Under the pieces are notes generated by a model that saw only the letters and a list, made by a program, of their open reading frames with translations, was not told where the DNA came from and did not search any database. 9,648 nucleotides of DNA, from contig JACDCN010000061.1 in the NCBI GenBank assembly GCA_013817555.1, positions 1-9,648 of the forward strand, given 5' to 3'. A program made the translations under genes and the position numbers. The first letter of the stretch is position 1. Every line of letters begins with the position of its first letter. The stretch is from Actinomycetota bacterium. Lineage in GTDB: Bacteria > Actinomycetota > Thermoleophilia > Gaiellales > Gaiellaceae. Shown here piece by piece: positions 1 through 8,770 of this stretch.

Positions 1-32
1 TCCGCCCAGGCACGGCGGCGAAGCCTACAACG

Positions 33-62
33 ACGAGGGGCCGGCGATCGCCGGCCCCTCGT
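33..62 (-). terminator. Perfect palindrome, probable terminator after the subtilase gene
   Basis: A 30-base perfect palindrome starts 22 bases beyond the stop codon of the secreted protease. The RNA would fold into a 13-base-pair, very GC-rich stem with a GATC loop. No real T-run follows on the minus strand (the next bases are CGTTGTAGG), so it resembles the T-poor hairpin terminators common in high-GC actinobacteria. Because it is symmetric, it could also stop a transcript arriving from a convergent gene to the left of the window. Confidence 0.7.
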
Positions 63-84
63 TAGGTCGAGCTCGCTCGCCTGG

Positions 85-2805
85 TTACGGGCGATCGATC
101 GTCAACGTCGGTGACGTCCAGGTCTCCCAGTGCGCCGGATTGCCCGGATCCCCGAGAGCCTTCAGGACCTTGACGACGACCTTGTACTGGCCGTCCGGGA
201 TCACTTTGAAGTGGTCGCCGTTGCCGCGCCCTCGATCGTGCAGACGATTCCCGTCCCACGGAAACGGGAAGAACGACGTCGAGGTCGAGTTTCGCGGCAG
301 GTAGTCGAGCTCCATGACGTTCGAGAAGACCGGGTGCACCTTCTGCCCGGTCGTCTTCAGGACCTCGACCTCCATCCGCCTCGCCTGATGGTCGAGGTGC
401 ACCAGCAGGTTCGGGACGTTGAAGGCATTGGTCATGGTGAACGTGGCTCCGCTCGACTGGACGGCGTACGTCGACGTGCCGAAGCAGTCGAGCCCACGGA
501 GCAGGGCCGGCGGCGTGCACGCCGTCAGCTTCGCCAGCCGCGGGTTCGGCGTCGCCGGAGTCGTCGGAAGCGTTGCAGGCATCGCCACGATCGACTGGTA
601 GTCGCCGATGAGACCGGCGTACGGGACACGGTAGGTCTGCCCGCCGCCCTGGGGCGTGAGCACGATGTAGCCGCCGTACTGCCCCCTCGCAGGCGCAGCC
701 GCCGCAGCGATCGTCACGTCGACGGTGGCCGAGCCCCCAGCCGGGACGGCGACGGTCGGAGCGCTGAACGTCACGGTGGCGAACGCGTCGTTGAACGACG
801 GCACGAAGGTGCTGCCGTGCGTCCCGACCGCGCCGACGTGCGACAGGGAGTACGTCACAGCCGGACCGCTGTTTTGAAGCGTCAGTGTCCTCGTCTGCGG
901 GCCGGCCTGGCTCTCGCCGAGAGCCAGCTTGCCCGGCGTGATCCGCGTCTTCGCGAGAATTGAGTCATCGATGTCGAGCATCCCCGCACCCTGCCGATGA
1001 ACGTGGTCGAGCAACCCGGCGCCCGGACTGAGCGACCAGTTCTTCGGATCGGCACTGTTCTGCAGGATCGAACGTAGCGCCAGCGGGTCGGTACCCGGCT
1101 TCGCCTCGAGGAAGAGCGCAGCCGCCCCGGCGACATGCGGTGAGGACATCGAGGTCCCGCTGATCGTGGCATAGGCCCCATTCTCGAGCGGATACGTCGA
1201 GCGGATGAGCCCGCCCGGCGCACCGATATCCGGCTTGAGGTCGAGCTCGGCGTTCAGCCCGTACGAGCTGAACGAGGAGATGAGCCCACCCGTCGGGTTC
1301 ACGGCCTGGAGCGTCTCCGCGGTCCAGGTCAGCGTCACGGGGCCGGCGGCGAGGAAGTTGTGGATCACGAGCCCCTCTGCGTCGGATATGGCGACGACAG
1401 GAATCGTGATAGCAGGGACTCCCGCCACCGTCGGGCTGAAGCGGCCGGCGACGTTGTTGTAGAGGACGACCGCGGCGGCCCCGCCGTTCATCGCGTTCAA
1501 GGACTTCGCGTGGAAGCCACAGGTTCCGCGCCGGATGAGCACCGCTTGGCCACTGTATGTGCCGGCGGGGACCGCGGCACAGCCGTCATCGACCGGCAAC
1601 ACGCCCGGAGGCACCACGCCGACGGCGTTGGCCTTGGTCATCGGCAGGGAGCCAGAGGTGGGAGCAGGCGGAGCCGACGCAGCGTTTCCGTAGCCGATAA
1701 GCCTCCCATCCGGTGTGATCCGGAACGCATTGAGGCTGACGTGGCTGTTGTCGTACGAGGCCACACCGGTGACCTTGGTTCCGACGCCCGGCGCGCCTGC
1801 ACTGTAGACGCCGTTCGCGCCGCTGTTTCCAATCGAGGCAACGACTGCCATTCCCGCATCGACGAGGACGTCGGATGCGGCAGCCGTCGGGTACTGCGGC
1901 CACGTGTTGAACGACGAGCCGATGGACATGTTGAGGATGTCCATGTCGTCGGCGAGCGCCCGCTCCATTGCGGCGATCATGATGTCGGCAGTCGTCGAGC
2001 CCTCGCACCCGAAGACCCGATACGCGCCGAGCGACACGCCGGGTGCAACGCCCTTGACGGCGCCGCTCGCGCCGACGATTCCCGCGACGTGCGTTCCGTG
2101 CCCGTGGCAGTCGTCCGGCACCGGGTCGGGCGACGGCGTCGGATTGTAAGACGCACTCGACGGGTCGGCGTTGAACGAGTTGCCGACGAGGTCGAAGCCG
2201 GCGACGATGCGGGAGTTCGGGAACGGATGCGGGGCAGTCGAAACGCCGTCCCCGCCGAGATCTGCGTGGTCGACGTCGATGCCGGTGTCCATGACCGCCA
2301 CGCGCACTCCGGTGCCGTCCAGGCCGAGCTCGCTCTGCGCGATGTCCGCGCCTGTCATTGCGATGGCGGTTGCGAGCTCCGGATCGGCGGTCTCCGTGCG
2401 CGGCACGGGGACCGTCATGACCGGATAGATCGCCTTGACGCCCGGCAGCGCGGCGAGCTTGCTGGCGTCGGCGGCGCCGACCTGCAGCGAGAGCCCGTTC
2501 CAGAGCGTGTCGAACGCGTACCGCTCGTCGAACGTAACACCGGCCTTCCGGGCGGCGTCACGGAATTCTTGCTTCTGAGCCTTCGCGGTCGAGACGTCGC
2601 CGCCCGCGGCCGTCGGCTTCCCTTCGAGCTCGACGAACCAGGCATTCGGAACCTCGGCTGTCAGCTCGCCATTCTCGGCCGAGGGAGCTGCCGCGAGCGG
2701 CGTGACTTCCTCGGCTGCCCCGGCGACAGCGACGGGTACGCAGACGGCTGCGACGAGTACGAGCAGCACGGCCAAGCGTGCTCCTCGCGGAAATCTGAAT
2801 CTCAT
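85..2805 (-). CDS. Secreted subtilisin-like serine protease (S8 family) with PA domain, Vpr-like
   Basis: Extracellular endopeptidase of the subtilase family, 906 residues from the chosen start. The N-terminus is a Sec signal peptide: a basic RFRFPRGAR stretch, a hydrophobic core to about residue 28, and a likely cut after AGA near residue 30. An I9-type propeptide follows (about residues 55-135). The catalytic residues are Asp173 (AVMDTGID), His236 (HGHGTHVAG) and Ser552 (SGTSMSSPHVAG), with oxyanion-hole Asn327 (ASIGNSG). A PA domain sits between His and Ser (about 390-485), as in Bacillus Vpr. An Fn3-like region lies at about 620-735, and the last ~60 residues carry a WDG...VPDGQYKVVVKVL pattern like a FlgD/Ig-type fold. 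No sortase signal, lipobox or C-terminal membrane segment is visible, so the enzyme is probably released. The ATG at 2803-2805 is preferred over one 14 codons upstream because GGGAG precedes it by 9 bases and the signal peptide begins there. The natural substrate is unknown. Confidence 0.95.
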   Translation of the reverse strand: MRFRFPRGARLAVLLVLVAAVCVPVAVAGAAEEVTPLAAAPSAENGELTAEVPNAWFVELEGKPTAAGGDVSTAKAQKQEFRDAARKAGVTFDERYAFDTLWNGLSLQVGAADASKLAALPGVKAIYPVMTVPVPRTETADPELATAIAMTGADIAQSELGLDGTGVRVAVMDTGIDVDHADLGGDGVSTAPHPFPNSRIVAGFDLVGNSFNADPSSASYNPTPSPDPVPDDCHGHGTHVAGIVGASGAVKGVAPGVSLGAYRVFGCEGSTTADIMIAAMERALADDMDILNMSIGSSFNTWPQYPTAAASDVLVDAGMAVVASIGNSGANGVYSAGAPGVGTKVTGVASYDNSHVSLNAFRITPDGRLIGYGNAASAPPAPTSGSLPMTKANAVGVVPPGVLPVDDGCAAVPAGTYSGQAVLIRRGTCGFHAKSLNAMNGGAAAVVLYNNVAGRFSPTVAGVPAITIPVVAISDAEGLVIHNFLAAGPVTLTWTAETLQAVNPTGGLISSFSSYGLNAELDLKPDIGAPGGLIRSTYPLENGAYATISGTSMSSPHVAGAAALFLEAKPGTDPLALRSILQNSADPKNWSLSPGAGLLDHVHRQGAGMLDIDDSILAKTRITPGKLALGESQAGPQTRTLTLQNSGPAVTYSLSHVGAVGTHGSTFVPSFNDAFATVTFSAPTVAVPAGGSATVDVTIAAAAAPARGQYGGYIVLTPQGGGQTYRVPYAGLIGDYQSIVAMPATLPTTPATPNPRLAKLTACTPPALLRGLDCFGTSTYAVQSSGATFTMTNAFNVPNLLVHLDHQARRMEVEVLKTTGQKVHPVFSNVMELDYLPRNSTSTSFFPFPWDGNRLHDRGRGNGDHFKVIPDGQYKVVVKVLKALGDPGNPAHWETWTSPTLTIDRP

Positions 2806-2814
2806 GTGTGTGCT

Positions 2815-2819
2815 CTCCC
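2815..2819 (-). promoter_or_regulatory. Ribosome binding site that sets the protease start
   Basis: GGGAG on the minus strand lies 9 bases before the ATG that begins the signal peptide. The longer alternative start at 2847 would put this site inside the coding sequence and add 14 uncharged, proline- and serine-containing residues before the basic n-region. Confidence 0.65.
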
Positions 2820-2988
2820 GTGTTGACGGTATGGGCGTGACGGCCACGCCCTTATGCCCCTCTCGAGCGGTCGGAATCGTAGTGTCGATCGAAGTCCCTT
2901 GCAGCCGTCATGGCTATCCGCTCGTGTGACACCCTACCCCGCTACACAGGTTAGAAACTGTCGCACAGCCTATGCACGTGCCATGCAC

Positions 2989-3034
2989 CACGGAATCTTC
3001 TCGAGGCGAGGCCCGCACGATGCGCGATTCCGTG
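2989..3034. repeat. 9-base inverted repeat between hppA and the protease gene
   Basis: CACGGAATC (2989-2997) and GATTCCGTG (3026-3034) are perfect inverted copies separated by 28 bases. They lie downstream of the hppA stop and about 185-230 bases upstream of the protease start. They could close a long hairpin ending the hppA transcript, or be a split operator in the protease promoter. No T-run follows. The rest of the 278-base spacer shows no small gene; a GCACGTGC palindrome lies at 2974-2981. Confidence 0.4.
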
Positions 3035-3083
3035 CCCCGAAAGAGGAGGGCAGGCAGGAGAACCAGGGGCTACCTCGCGTTCG

Positions 3084-5129
<2,046 letters not shown>

Positions 5130-5162
5130 CGATCCTCCGGTTCTCGGCCCGTCACAAACTGA

Positions 5163-5182
5163 GCGCCGAGCTGCCTCGGCGC
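5163..5182 (-). terminator. Hairpin between the toxin gene and hppA
   Basis: GCGCCGAG and CTCGGCGC form a perfect 8-base-pair stem with a 4-base loop. On the minus strand it is followed by TCAGTTTGTG, a weak T-run. It lies 51 bases past the toxin stop and 33 bases before the hppA start. It may terminate the toxin-antitoxin transcript or be a leader hairpin of hppA. The AT-rich stretch just before it on the minus strand (TGATAGAAAAT, about 5188-5198) might hold the hppA promoter, in which case the hairpin lies within the hppA leader. I cannot choose between the two. Confidence 0.45.
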
Positions 5183-5233
5183 GGCCGATTTTCTATCACA
5201 AGCGGCGCGTACGCCGGACCGGTTGTCGGAGCT

Positions 5234-5545
5234 TCAGCAGTCGGTGAGCGCGGCGAGCGCGCGACAGATCTTCAGTCGCGCACCCACTACCGCTCCGACG
5301 CGCTTCGTCAGGAACCGCCGGCGAATCGGCTGTAGGTTGTCGAAGCTCGCAATGCACGGGCTGCTGAGCCCTTCCTCTGCGCCAAGCGGGATCGCGGTCG
5401 GAATGCGCCGCGTCGTGCGCGTGACCGGTGCAACCACGAGCCATGTGAGCACGGGAATCGCGGCCGAGCGTGTGACAACGAGGACGGGGCGCCTCTTGTC
5501 CTCAGCCTCGGCCCACCAGATCTCGCCCTGCTGCGGATCTACCAA
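5234..5545 (-). CDS. MazF/PemK-family toxin of a type II toxin-antitoxin module
   Basis: 103-residue protein of the MazF/PemK (CcdB-fold) family, whose members usually cut single-stranded RNA and stop translation. Family signatures are visible: QQGEIWWAE near the N-terminus, then RRPVLVVTR, a central VVAPVTRTTRRIPTAIPL strand region, and SSPCIASFDNLQPI followed by a helical C-terminus. The length is typical. The reading frame is open further upstream, but those residues are arginine/serine-rich shadow sequence of the antitoxin gene. The best start is TTG at 5543-5545, which gives MVDPQQGEIWW and overlaps the antitoxin stop by 7 bases (TTGGTAG). That arrangement suggests translational coupling. 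Family assignment is firm; RNA target and activity are unknown. Confidence 0.88.
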   Translation of the reverse strand: MVDPQQGEIWWAEAEDKRRPVLVVTRSAAIPVLTWLVVAPVTRTTRRIPTAIPLGAEEGLSSPCIASFDNLQPIRRRFLTKRVGAVVGARLKICRALAALTDC

Positions 5546-5787
5546 GGCTCCTCGGCGATCATCCGAACGGTCGCTTCGTCCGCCCACCCAACCTCTTCGT
5601 CGGTCTGCGGCTGTCTGCGGTAGCCCTCGACGATCGCTTCGCCTACCTTCCGTCGGCGATGACGATCGAGAAGCGCGCGAAGCGCTTGCCGCACCGCATC
5701 TGAGCGGGACTCCGCGACACCTTCGAGGACGAGCTCGTCGAGCTCCTTCGCAAGATCGTCGTCGATTCGTGTAACGAGCTGGGCCAC
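5539..5787 (-). CDS. Ribbon-helix-helix antitoxin partner of the MazF-like toxin
   Basis: 82-residue protein with an N-terminal ribbon-helix-helix DNA-binding domain: strand QLVTRI (3-8), helix DDDLAKELDELVLEG, the turn AESRSD, and a second helix AVRQALRALLDRHRRR. The acidic, tryptophan-containing tail (QPQTDEEVGWADEATVRMIAEEPW) is the type that wraps around and blocks a MazF-family toxin. The start is GTG at 5785-5787 with only a weak upstream purine signal; no in-frame ATG lies nearby. It is the first gene of the pair and overlaps the toxin start. Such antitoxins normally repress their own promoter, often together with the toxin; the inverted repeat at 5799-5826 is the likely site. Confidence 0.88.
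   Translation of the reverse strand: MAQLVTRIDDDLAKELDELVLEGVAESRSDAVRQALRALLDRHRRRKVGEAIVEGYRRQPQTDEEVGWADEATVRMIAEEPW
5548..5553 (-). promoter_or_regulatory. Possible ribosome binding site for the toxin TTG start
   Basis: GAGGAG on the minus strand lies inside the end of the antitoxin gene, only 2 bases before the proposed TTG start. The spacing is unusually short, so initiation may be weak and depend on ribosomes finishing the antitoxin. Low toxin yield relative to antitoxin would fit a toxin-antitoxin operon. Confidence 0.4.
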
Positions 5788-5798
5788 CGTCGTAGCAT

Positions 5799-5826
5799 GA
5801 CATATTGCATTGCAGGATGCAATGTC
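5799..5826. promoter_or_regulatory. AT-rich inverted repeat, candidate toxin-antitoxin operator
   Basis: ATTGCAT (5804-5810) and ATGCAAT (5817-5823) are perfect inverted copies with a 6-base spacer. The outer GACAT (5799-5803) and ATGTC (5822-5826) extend the symmetry with a 2-base offset. It ends 11 bases before the antitoxin start and abuts the stop codon of the DUF1844-like gene. It is markedly AT-richer than the surroundings, as expected for a promoter/operator. The position suits autoregulation by the ribbon-helix-helix antitoxin. No confident -35/-10 pair could be assigned. Confidence 0.6.
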
Positions 5827-6132
5827 CTATTCGGGCCTGTCCTGAGCGTTTTCCTCGACCGCTTTCGCGTACGCAAGCTGCAGGTTTATCCGCGCCTGCT
5901 CGAGATCGCGAATGACGGCCTCGTCTGCGCCGCCCTCGCGCAGCACCGGGTCGAGCGCGCGTAACGCCTCGATCGCGAGACGCGCCTGCGGGAGATCGCG
6001 CGCGTCCGCTGAGACCCGACGATAGCCAAGCGAAACCGTAGTAGCGAGCGCCTGCACGAGGATGTCGGCCACGCCGACCCGGTCGAGCGCCGCGAGCAGC
6101 TCCTCTTCGGTGGGAGGCTCGCCCTCAGCCAC
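5827..6132 (-). CDS. Small DUF1844-like protein, function unknown
   Basis: 101-residue soluble, mostly helical and acidic protein without signal peptide or membrane segment. The order of motifs resembles the DUF1844 family: an N-terminal helix (ILVQALATTVSLGY), then DLPQARLAIEALRAL, and a C-terminal helix RDLEQARINLQLAYAKAVEE. No function is established for that family that I can apply here. The GTG start follows GGAG with a 7-base spacer and overlaps the end of the upstream ligase-like gene by 8 bases, so the two are very probably cotranscribed and translationally coupled. The gene itself looks real from codon bias and the coupled start; the family name is from memory of the pattern only. 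Confidence 0.65.
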   Translation of the reverse strand: MAEGEPPTEEELLAALDRVGVADILVQALATTVSLGYRRVSADARDLPQARLAIEALRALDPVLREGGADEAVIRDLEQARINLQLAYAKAVEENAQDRPE

Positions 6133-7282
6133 CGATCTTCTCCGTCGCGCGCACCTGCTCCGCGTAGATCTCCTCGAGCGTGGCGCCCTCGCCGAGGCGC
6201 TCGAGCTGGCGCTCGGCGGCGTTGCGCTCGGGAACCGCGAGGTACGCCGCTGCCCCTATTTCCTCGGCTACGGGGAGCACCCACTCGATCAGCTCCTCGA
6301 TCCGCTGACGCGCCGGAATTGCCTCGCCCCGGCCGAAGTCGATGAGCTCGCCGGGGAGGCCCCAGCGGAGCGCGCGCCAGAAGTTCTCCTCGATCAGGCG
6401 GTGCGGCACCGGATCCACCGGCTCGCCCTCGTCATATGCGCGGGCGATGCGAGCAGTCAGGGACGCGGCGAAGGCGGCAAGGGACTGCGCCTCGGCAAGC
6501 TCGGGCTGGCCGTCGCAGATCCTGATCTCCACAGTGGGAAAGACCATGTGCGGCCGCACGCTCCACCAGATCTGCGTGTTCTCGGTGATCGAGCCCGTCT
6601 CGTAGAGGAAGCGGACGAAGCCCTCGTACTCGTCCCAGGACGCGAACGCGTCAGGGACGCCGCAGCGGGGGAAGAAGCGGGTGAAGATCTGCGTCCGCGC
6701 GGAGTGCAGCCCGGTGTTGACGTTCTCGACGAACGGCGAGCTGCACGAGAGTGCGAGGAGCTCCGGAAGGAAGTTGCGAAGCGCGCTCACGACGGCGATC
6801 GCGCGGTCGGGACCGTTGATCGCGACGTGCACGTGGAGCCCGAACGTGTTATTGCGCCAGACCACGTAACGGAGCAACTCGTCGTTTCGCCGGTAGTGCG
6901 GCGTGTCGATGATGCGCTGGTCCTTCCAGTCCGCCCAGGGGTGCGTGCCCGTCGCTCCGAGCAGGAGCCCCATCGGCTCGACGAGCGCCTGCAGCTGCGC
7001 GCGGCGCTCCGCCATCACTCCGGGAACGTCGGCGAAGGTCTCGCACCGCCCTGTCCGTACCTCGACCTCCGACGCGATCAGCTCTCCGACGAGATGCTCG
7101 TCGAGCGACGTCCCCTGCGCGCCAGCCTTGACCTCCTCGAATCGGTTTGTGAGGTCGAGCGAGTCCGGGTCGACGAGCGCGAACTCCTCCTCGACCGCGA
7201 TCGTGAAATCGGTTGCGGACTCGAACTGCGCCCGCGAGCGGGCGATCAGCTCATCCGGAGAGAGACGCTGCTCCTCGCCCAT
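6125..7282 (-). CDS. Glutamate-cysteine ligase-like protein, GCS2/YbdK family carboxylate-amine ligase
   Basis: 385-residue cytoplasmic ATP-grasp-like enzyme of the GCS2 family, which joins the gamma-carboxyl of glutamate to an amine such as cysteine. Seen in sequence: the TIAVEEEFALVD glutamate/ATP-site motif (27-38), SEVEVRTGRCE (71-81), GTHPWADW (112-119), HVHVAI (150-155), SITENTQIWWSVRPH (231-245) with VEIRICDGQP (251-260), and ENFWRALRWGL (299-309). The length is normal. Characterised members include glutamate-cysteine ligases and YbdK, which has only weak such activity, so the true substrate is uncertain and no symbol is given. The ATG at 7280-7282 lacks an evident Shine-Dalgarno sequence, which could mean a very short or absent leader. 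It heads a two-gene unit with the DUF1844-like gene; its promoter should lie in the 107 bases between 7283 and the terminator at 7390. Confidence 0.9.
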   Translation of the reverse strand: MGEEQRLSPDELIARSRAQFESATDFTIAVEEEFALVDPDSLDLTNRFEEVKAGAQGTSLDEHLVGELIASEVEVRTGRCETFADVPGVMAERRAQLQALVEPMGLLLGATGTHPWADWKDQRIIDTPHYRRNDELLRYVVWRNNTFGLHVHVAINGPDRAIAVVSALRNFLPELLALSCSSPFVENVNTGLHSARTQIFTRFFPRCGVPDAFASWDEYEGFVRFLYETGSITENTQIWWSVRPHMVFPTVEIRICDGQPELAEAQSLAAFAASLTARIARAYDEGEPVDPVPHRLIEENFWRALRWGLPGELIDFGRGEAIPARQRIEELIEWVLPVAEEIGAAAYLAVPERNAAERQLERLGEGATLEEIYAEQVRATEKIGG

Positions 7283-7389
7283 GAGGGCGACAACAGTAGT
7301 GAAAGCGTGGGGCTGGCTTCAGCGACGGACGCCATGCGGGCGACAGCGCCGAGCCCACCTTCCGGGTGAACGCCACGGACCCGAGAGGG

Positions 7390-7414
7390 AAAAATGGCGC
7401 TCGGCAACCGAGCC
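7390..7414 (-). terminator. Rho-independent terminator after the glycosyltransferase gene
   Basis: On the minus strand GCTCGG, loop TTG, CCGAGC form a stem, followed by GCCA and then TTTTT. It begins 12 bases past the glycosyltransferase stop codon. A stem plus T-run this close to a stop in GC-rich DNA is good evidence for termination, and it separates this gene from the ligase-like gene downstream. Confidence 0.7.
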
Positions 7415-7425
7415 ACGAGCCGCCG

Positions 7426-8673
7426 TCAGGCGCTCACGGGTTCGAGAAGCCGTTCGACGACGCTCGTCCAGCTCCAGCGTTCGACTGCCGCGCGTCGAGC
7501 CCCTTCGGACAGCGCCGATCGCTGAGCGGAAGAGAGCGTAAGCAACTCGCGGAGCTTCTCTCGCAGCTCGTCTGCATCGCCGGTCGTGAACGAGGCGAGA
7601 TGACGCAGCTCGAGCGGGTACTCGTCCTCGAGCCCTTCCGCGACCTCCGCGAGACCGGAGTGGCGTGCGACGATCGGCGCACAGCCTGCGGCTGCGGCCT
7701 CGGCCGCGACCATGCCGAACGCCTCCGGGAAGATCGACGGAACGACACAGGTATCCGCGAGCGCGAGCAGGTGAACGAGGTGGCGGTGCTCGAGCGGCCC
7801 GGTGAAGAGGACCTGCTCACGATCGGCGAGCTCTTCGAGCTCCGCGCGGTAGTCCCCGAATCCCACGACGATCGCCCGCGCGTCGAGGCCCCGGAGCGCC
7901 TCGAGCAGGACGTGGACACCTTTGTTCAGCAGGAGCTTCCCGAAGTAGACGACCGTGGGTCTTTCACCGTCGAGAAACGCCGCCAATCGCGCCGCATTCC
8001 CCTCGTCAGGAAGACGTTCGTTCGCGCCGCCCGGATTCGGAAGATCGCTCCGGGCCTCCGTGAGCAGACCCGCGAGCGCCTCTGCGCGCGCCCGGGGCCG
8101 CCACGCCTCCACGTCGACCCCGGGCGGCACCTCGACCACGCGATCGACGTGACCGCAGACCTCCTCGAGCACCTCCCGGATGTGCGCAGAGCCCACATAC
8201 ACCGCCGCGGCGCCGGCGAGCGCCTCCCTCCCCCAGATTCCGAGCTCCGGGCGCCCACGCATCGAGTATTCGAGCTCCGAGCCGTGCGCCTTGACCGCGT
8301 ACGTAGTGCCCGTCGCAGCTCCAACCGGTCCGCCAAGGAGCACGTGATTGCAGAAGACGAGATCGGCGGGGAGATGCTCGCGTACCGCCGAGGCGTTTGC
8401 CTCAACCCAGCGGTCGAGCTCCTTCCGCGTGCAGTCCTGCAGAAGCTTGACGTCGTAGCCCTCATAGCGGTCGAGTACGAACACGGGGAGAAGCCCGTCG
8501 ACATCCGGTCGAACGACGCCCGCTCCGCCGAGGTCGTAGAGCTCGGGATTGGGCTCCTGACAGAAGACGACGACGTCGTGTCCAGCGCGCGCCCACTCCC
8601 GGGCAAGCTGGCGCGTGTAGACGTTCGACCCTGTTCCCCCGAGCAGGTACCCGTGCCAGAGCAGAATCCTCAT
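7426..8673 (-). CDS. Glycosyltransferase family 4 (GT-B fold)
   Basis: 415-residue GT-B retaining glycosyltransferase that would move a sugar from a nucleotide-sugar donor to an unknown acceptor. The N-terminal Rossmann-like domain begins MRILLWHGYLLGGTGSNVY, with the glycine-rich loop at 12-19, then ARAGHDVVVFCQE. The second domain has VVYFGKLLLNKGVHVLLEA (about 241-259, with the phosphate-binding basic residues), VGFGDY, FTGPLEHRHL, and EAFGMVAAE (317-325), the GT4 E-x7-E motif with Glu317 and Glu325. No signal peptide or membrane segment is present. The ATG at 8671-8673 is chosen over a start 11 codons upstream because AGGAG precedes it by 5 bases and it matches the family N-terminus. It sits between rex and its own terminator, so it is probably monocistronic or weakly linked to rex. 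Sugar and acceptor cannot be read from the sequence. Confidence 0.9.
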   Translation of the reverse strand: MRILLWHGYLLGGTGSNVYTRQLAREWARAGHDVVVFCQEPNPELYDLGGAGVVRPDVDGLLPVFVLDRYEGYDVKLLQDCTRKELDRWVEANASAVREHLPADLVFCNHVLLGGPVGAATGTTYAVKAHGSELEYSMRGRPELGIWGREALAGAAAVYVGSAHIREVLEEVCGHVDRVVEVPPGVDVEAWRPRARAEALAGLLTEARSDLPNPGGANERLPDEGNAARLAAFLDGERPTVVYFGKLLLNKGVHVLLEALRGLDARAIVVGFGDYRAELEELADREQVLFTGPLEHRHLVHLLALADTCVVPSIFPEAFGMVAAEAAAAGCAPIVARHSGLAEVAEGLEDEYPLELRHLASFTTGDADELREKLRELLTLSSAQRSALSEGARRAAVERWSWTSVVERLLEPVSA

Positions 8674-8678
8674 CGCTA

Positions 8679-8683
8679 CTCCT
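8679..8683 (-). promoter_or_regulatory. Ribosome binding site that sets the glycosyltransferase start
   Basis: AGGAG on the minus strand lies 5 bases before the ATG at 8671-8673, ideal spacing. It excludes the longer reading start at 8706, which would add 11 residues not expected at the N-terminus of this family. Confidence 0.65.
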
Positions 8684-8738
8684 AGGGCGAGGTACGCATT
8701 GGGCAAGCAATCGGTATCACACCCCGACGAAAACGGCG

Positions 8739-8760
8739 ATGGGGCACCCCATAAAGGGGT
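8739..8760. repeat. Overlapping, mutually exclusive small inverted repeats upstream of the glycosyltransferase
   Basis: ATGGGG and CCCCAT (8739-8752, 2-base spacer) overlap a second pair, ACCCC and GGGGT (8746-8760, loop ATAAA). The same CCCC block can pair with either G block but not with both. They lie 66-87 bases upstream of the glycosyltransferase start. Whether they act in DNA, RNA or not at all is unknown. Confidence 0.3.
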
Positions 8761-8770
8761 CTGCTCGTCG

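Noticed and set aside
1360..2826. 488-codon open frame on the plus strand
   Set aside because: Antisense to the subtilase with its complete catalytic motifs. The translation is rich in Arg, Asp, Gly and Val with no recognisable motif, as expected for a GC-rich shadow frame.
5546..5803. N-terminal extension of the toxin frame up to 5803
   Set aside because: The extra 86 residues are Arg/Ser-rich, lie entirely over the antitoxin gene and have no counterpart in MazF/PemK proteins, which begin near the GEIWW motif.
5643..5876. 77-codon minus-strand frame with ATG, overlapping the antitoxin
   Set aside because: It is out of frame with the antitoxin, rich in Arg and Ser, and crosses both the operator-like repeat and the end of the upstream gene. 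The ribbon-helix-helix frame is clearly the real one.
6062..8685. Two long plus-strand open frames (435 and 439 codons)
   Set aside because: Antisense to the ligase-like and glycosyltransferase genes, which carry clear family motifs. The plus-strand products are Arg/Glu/Asp-rich without motifs.
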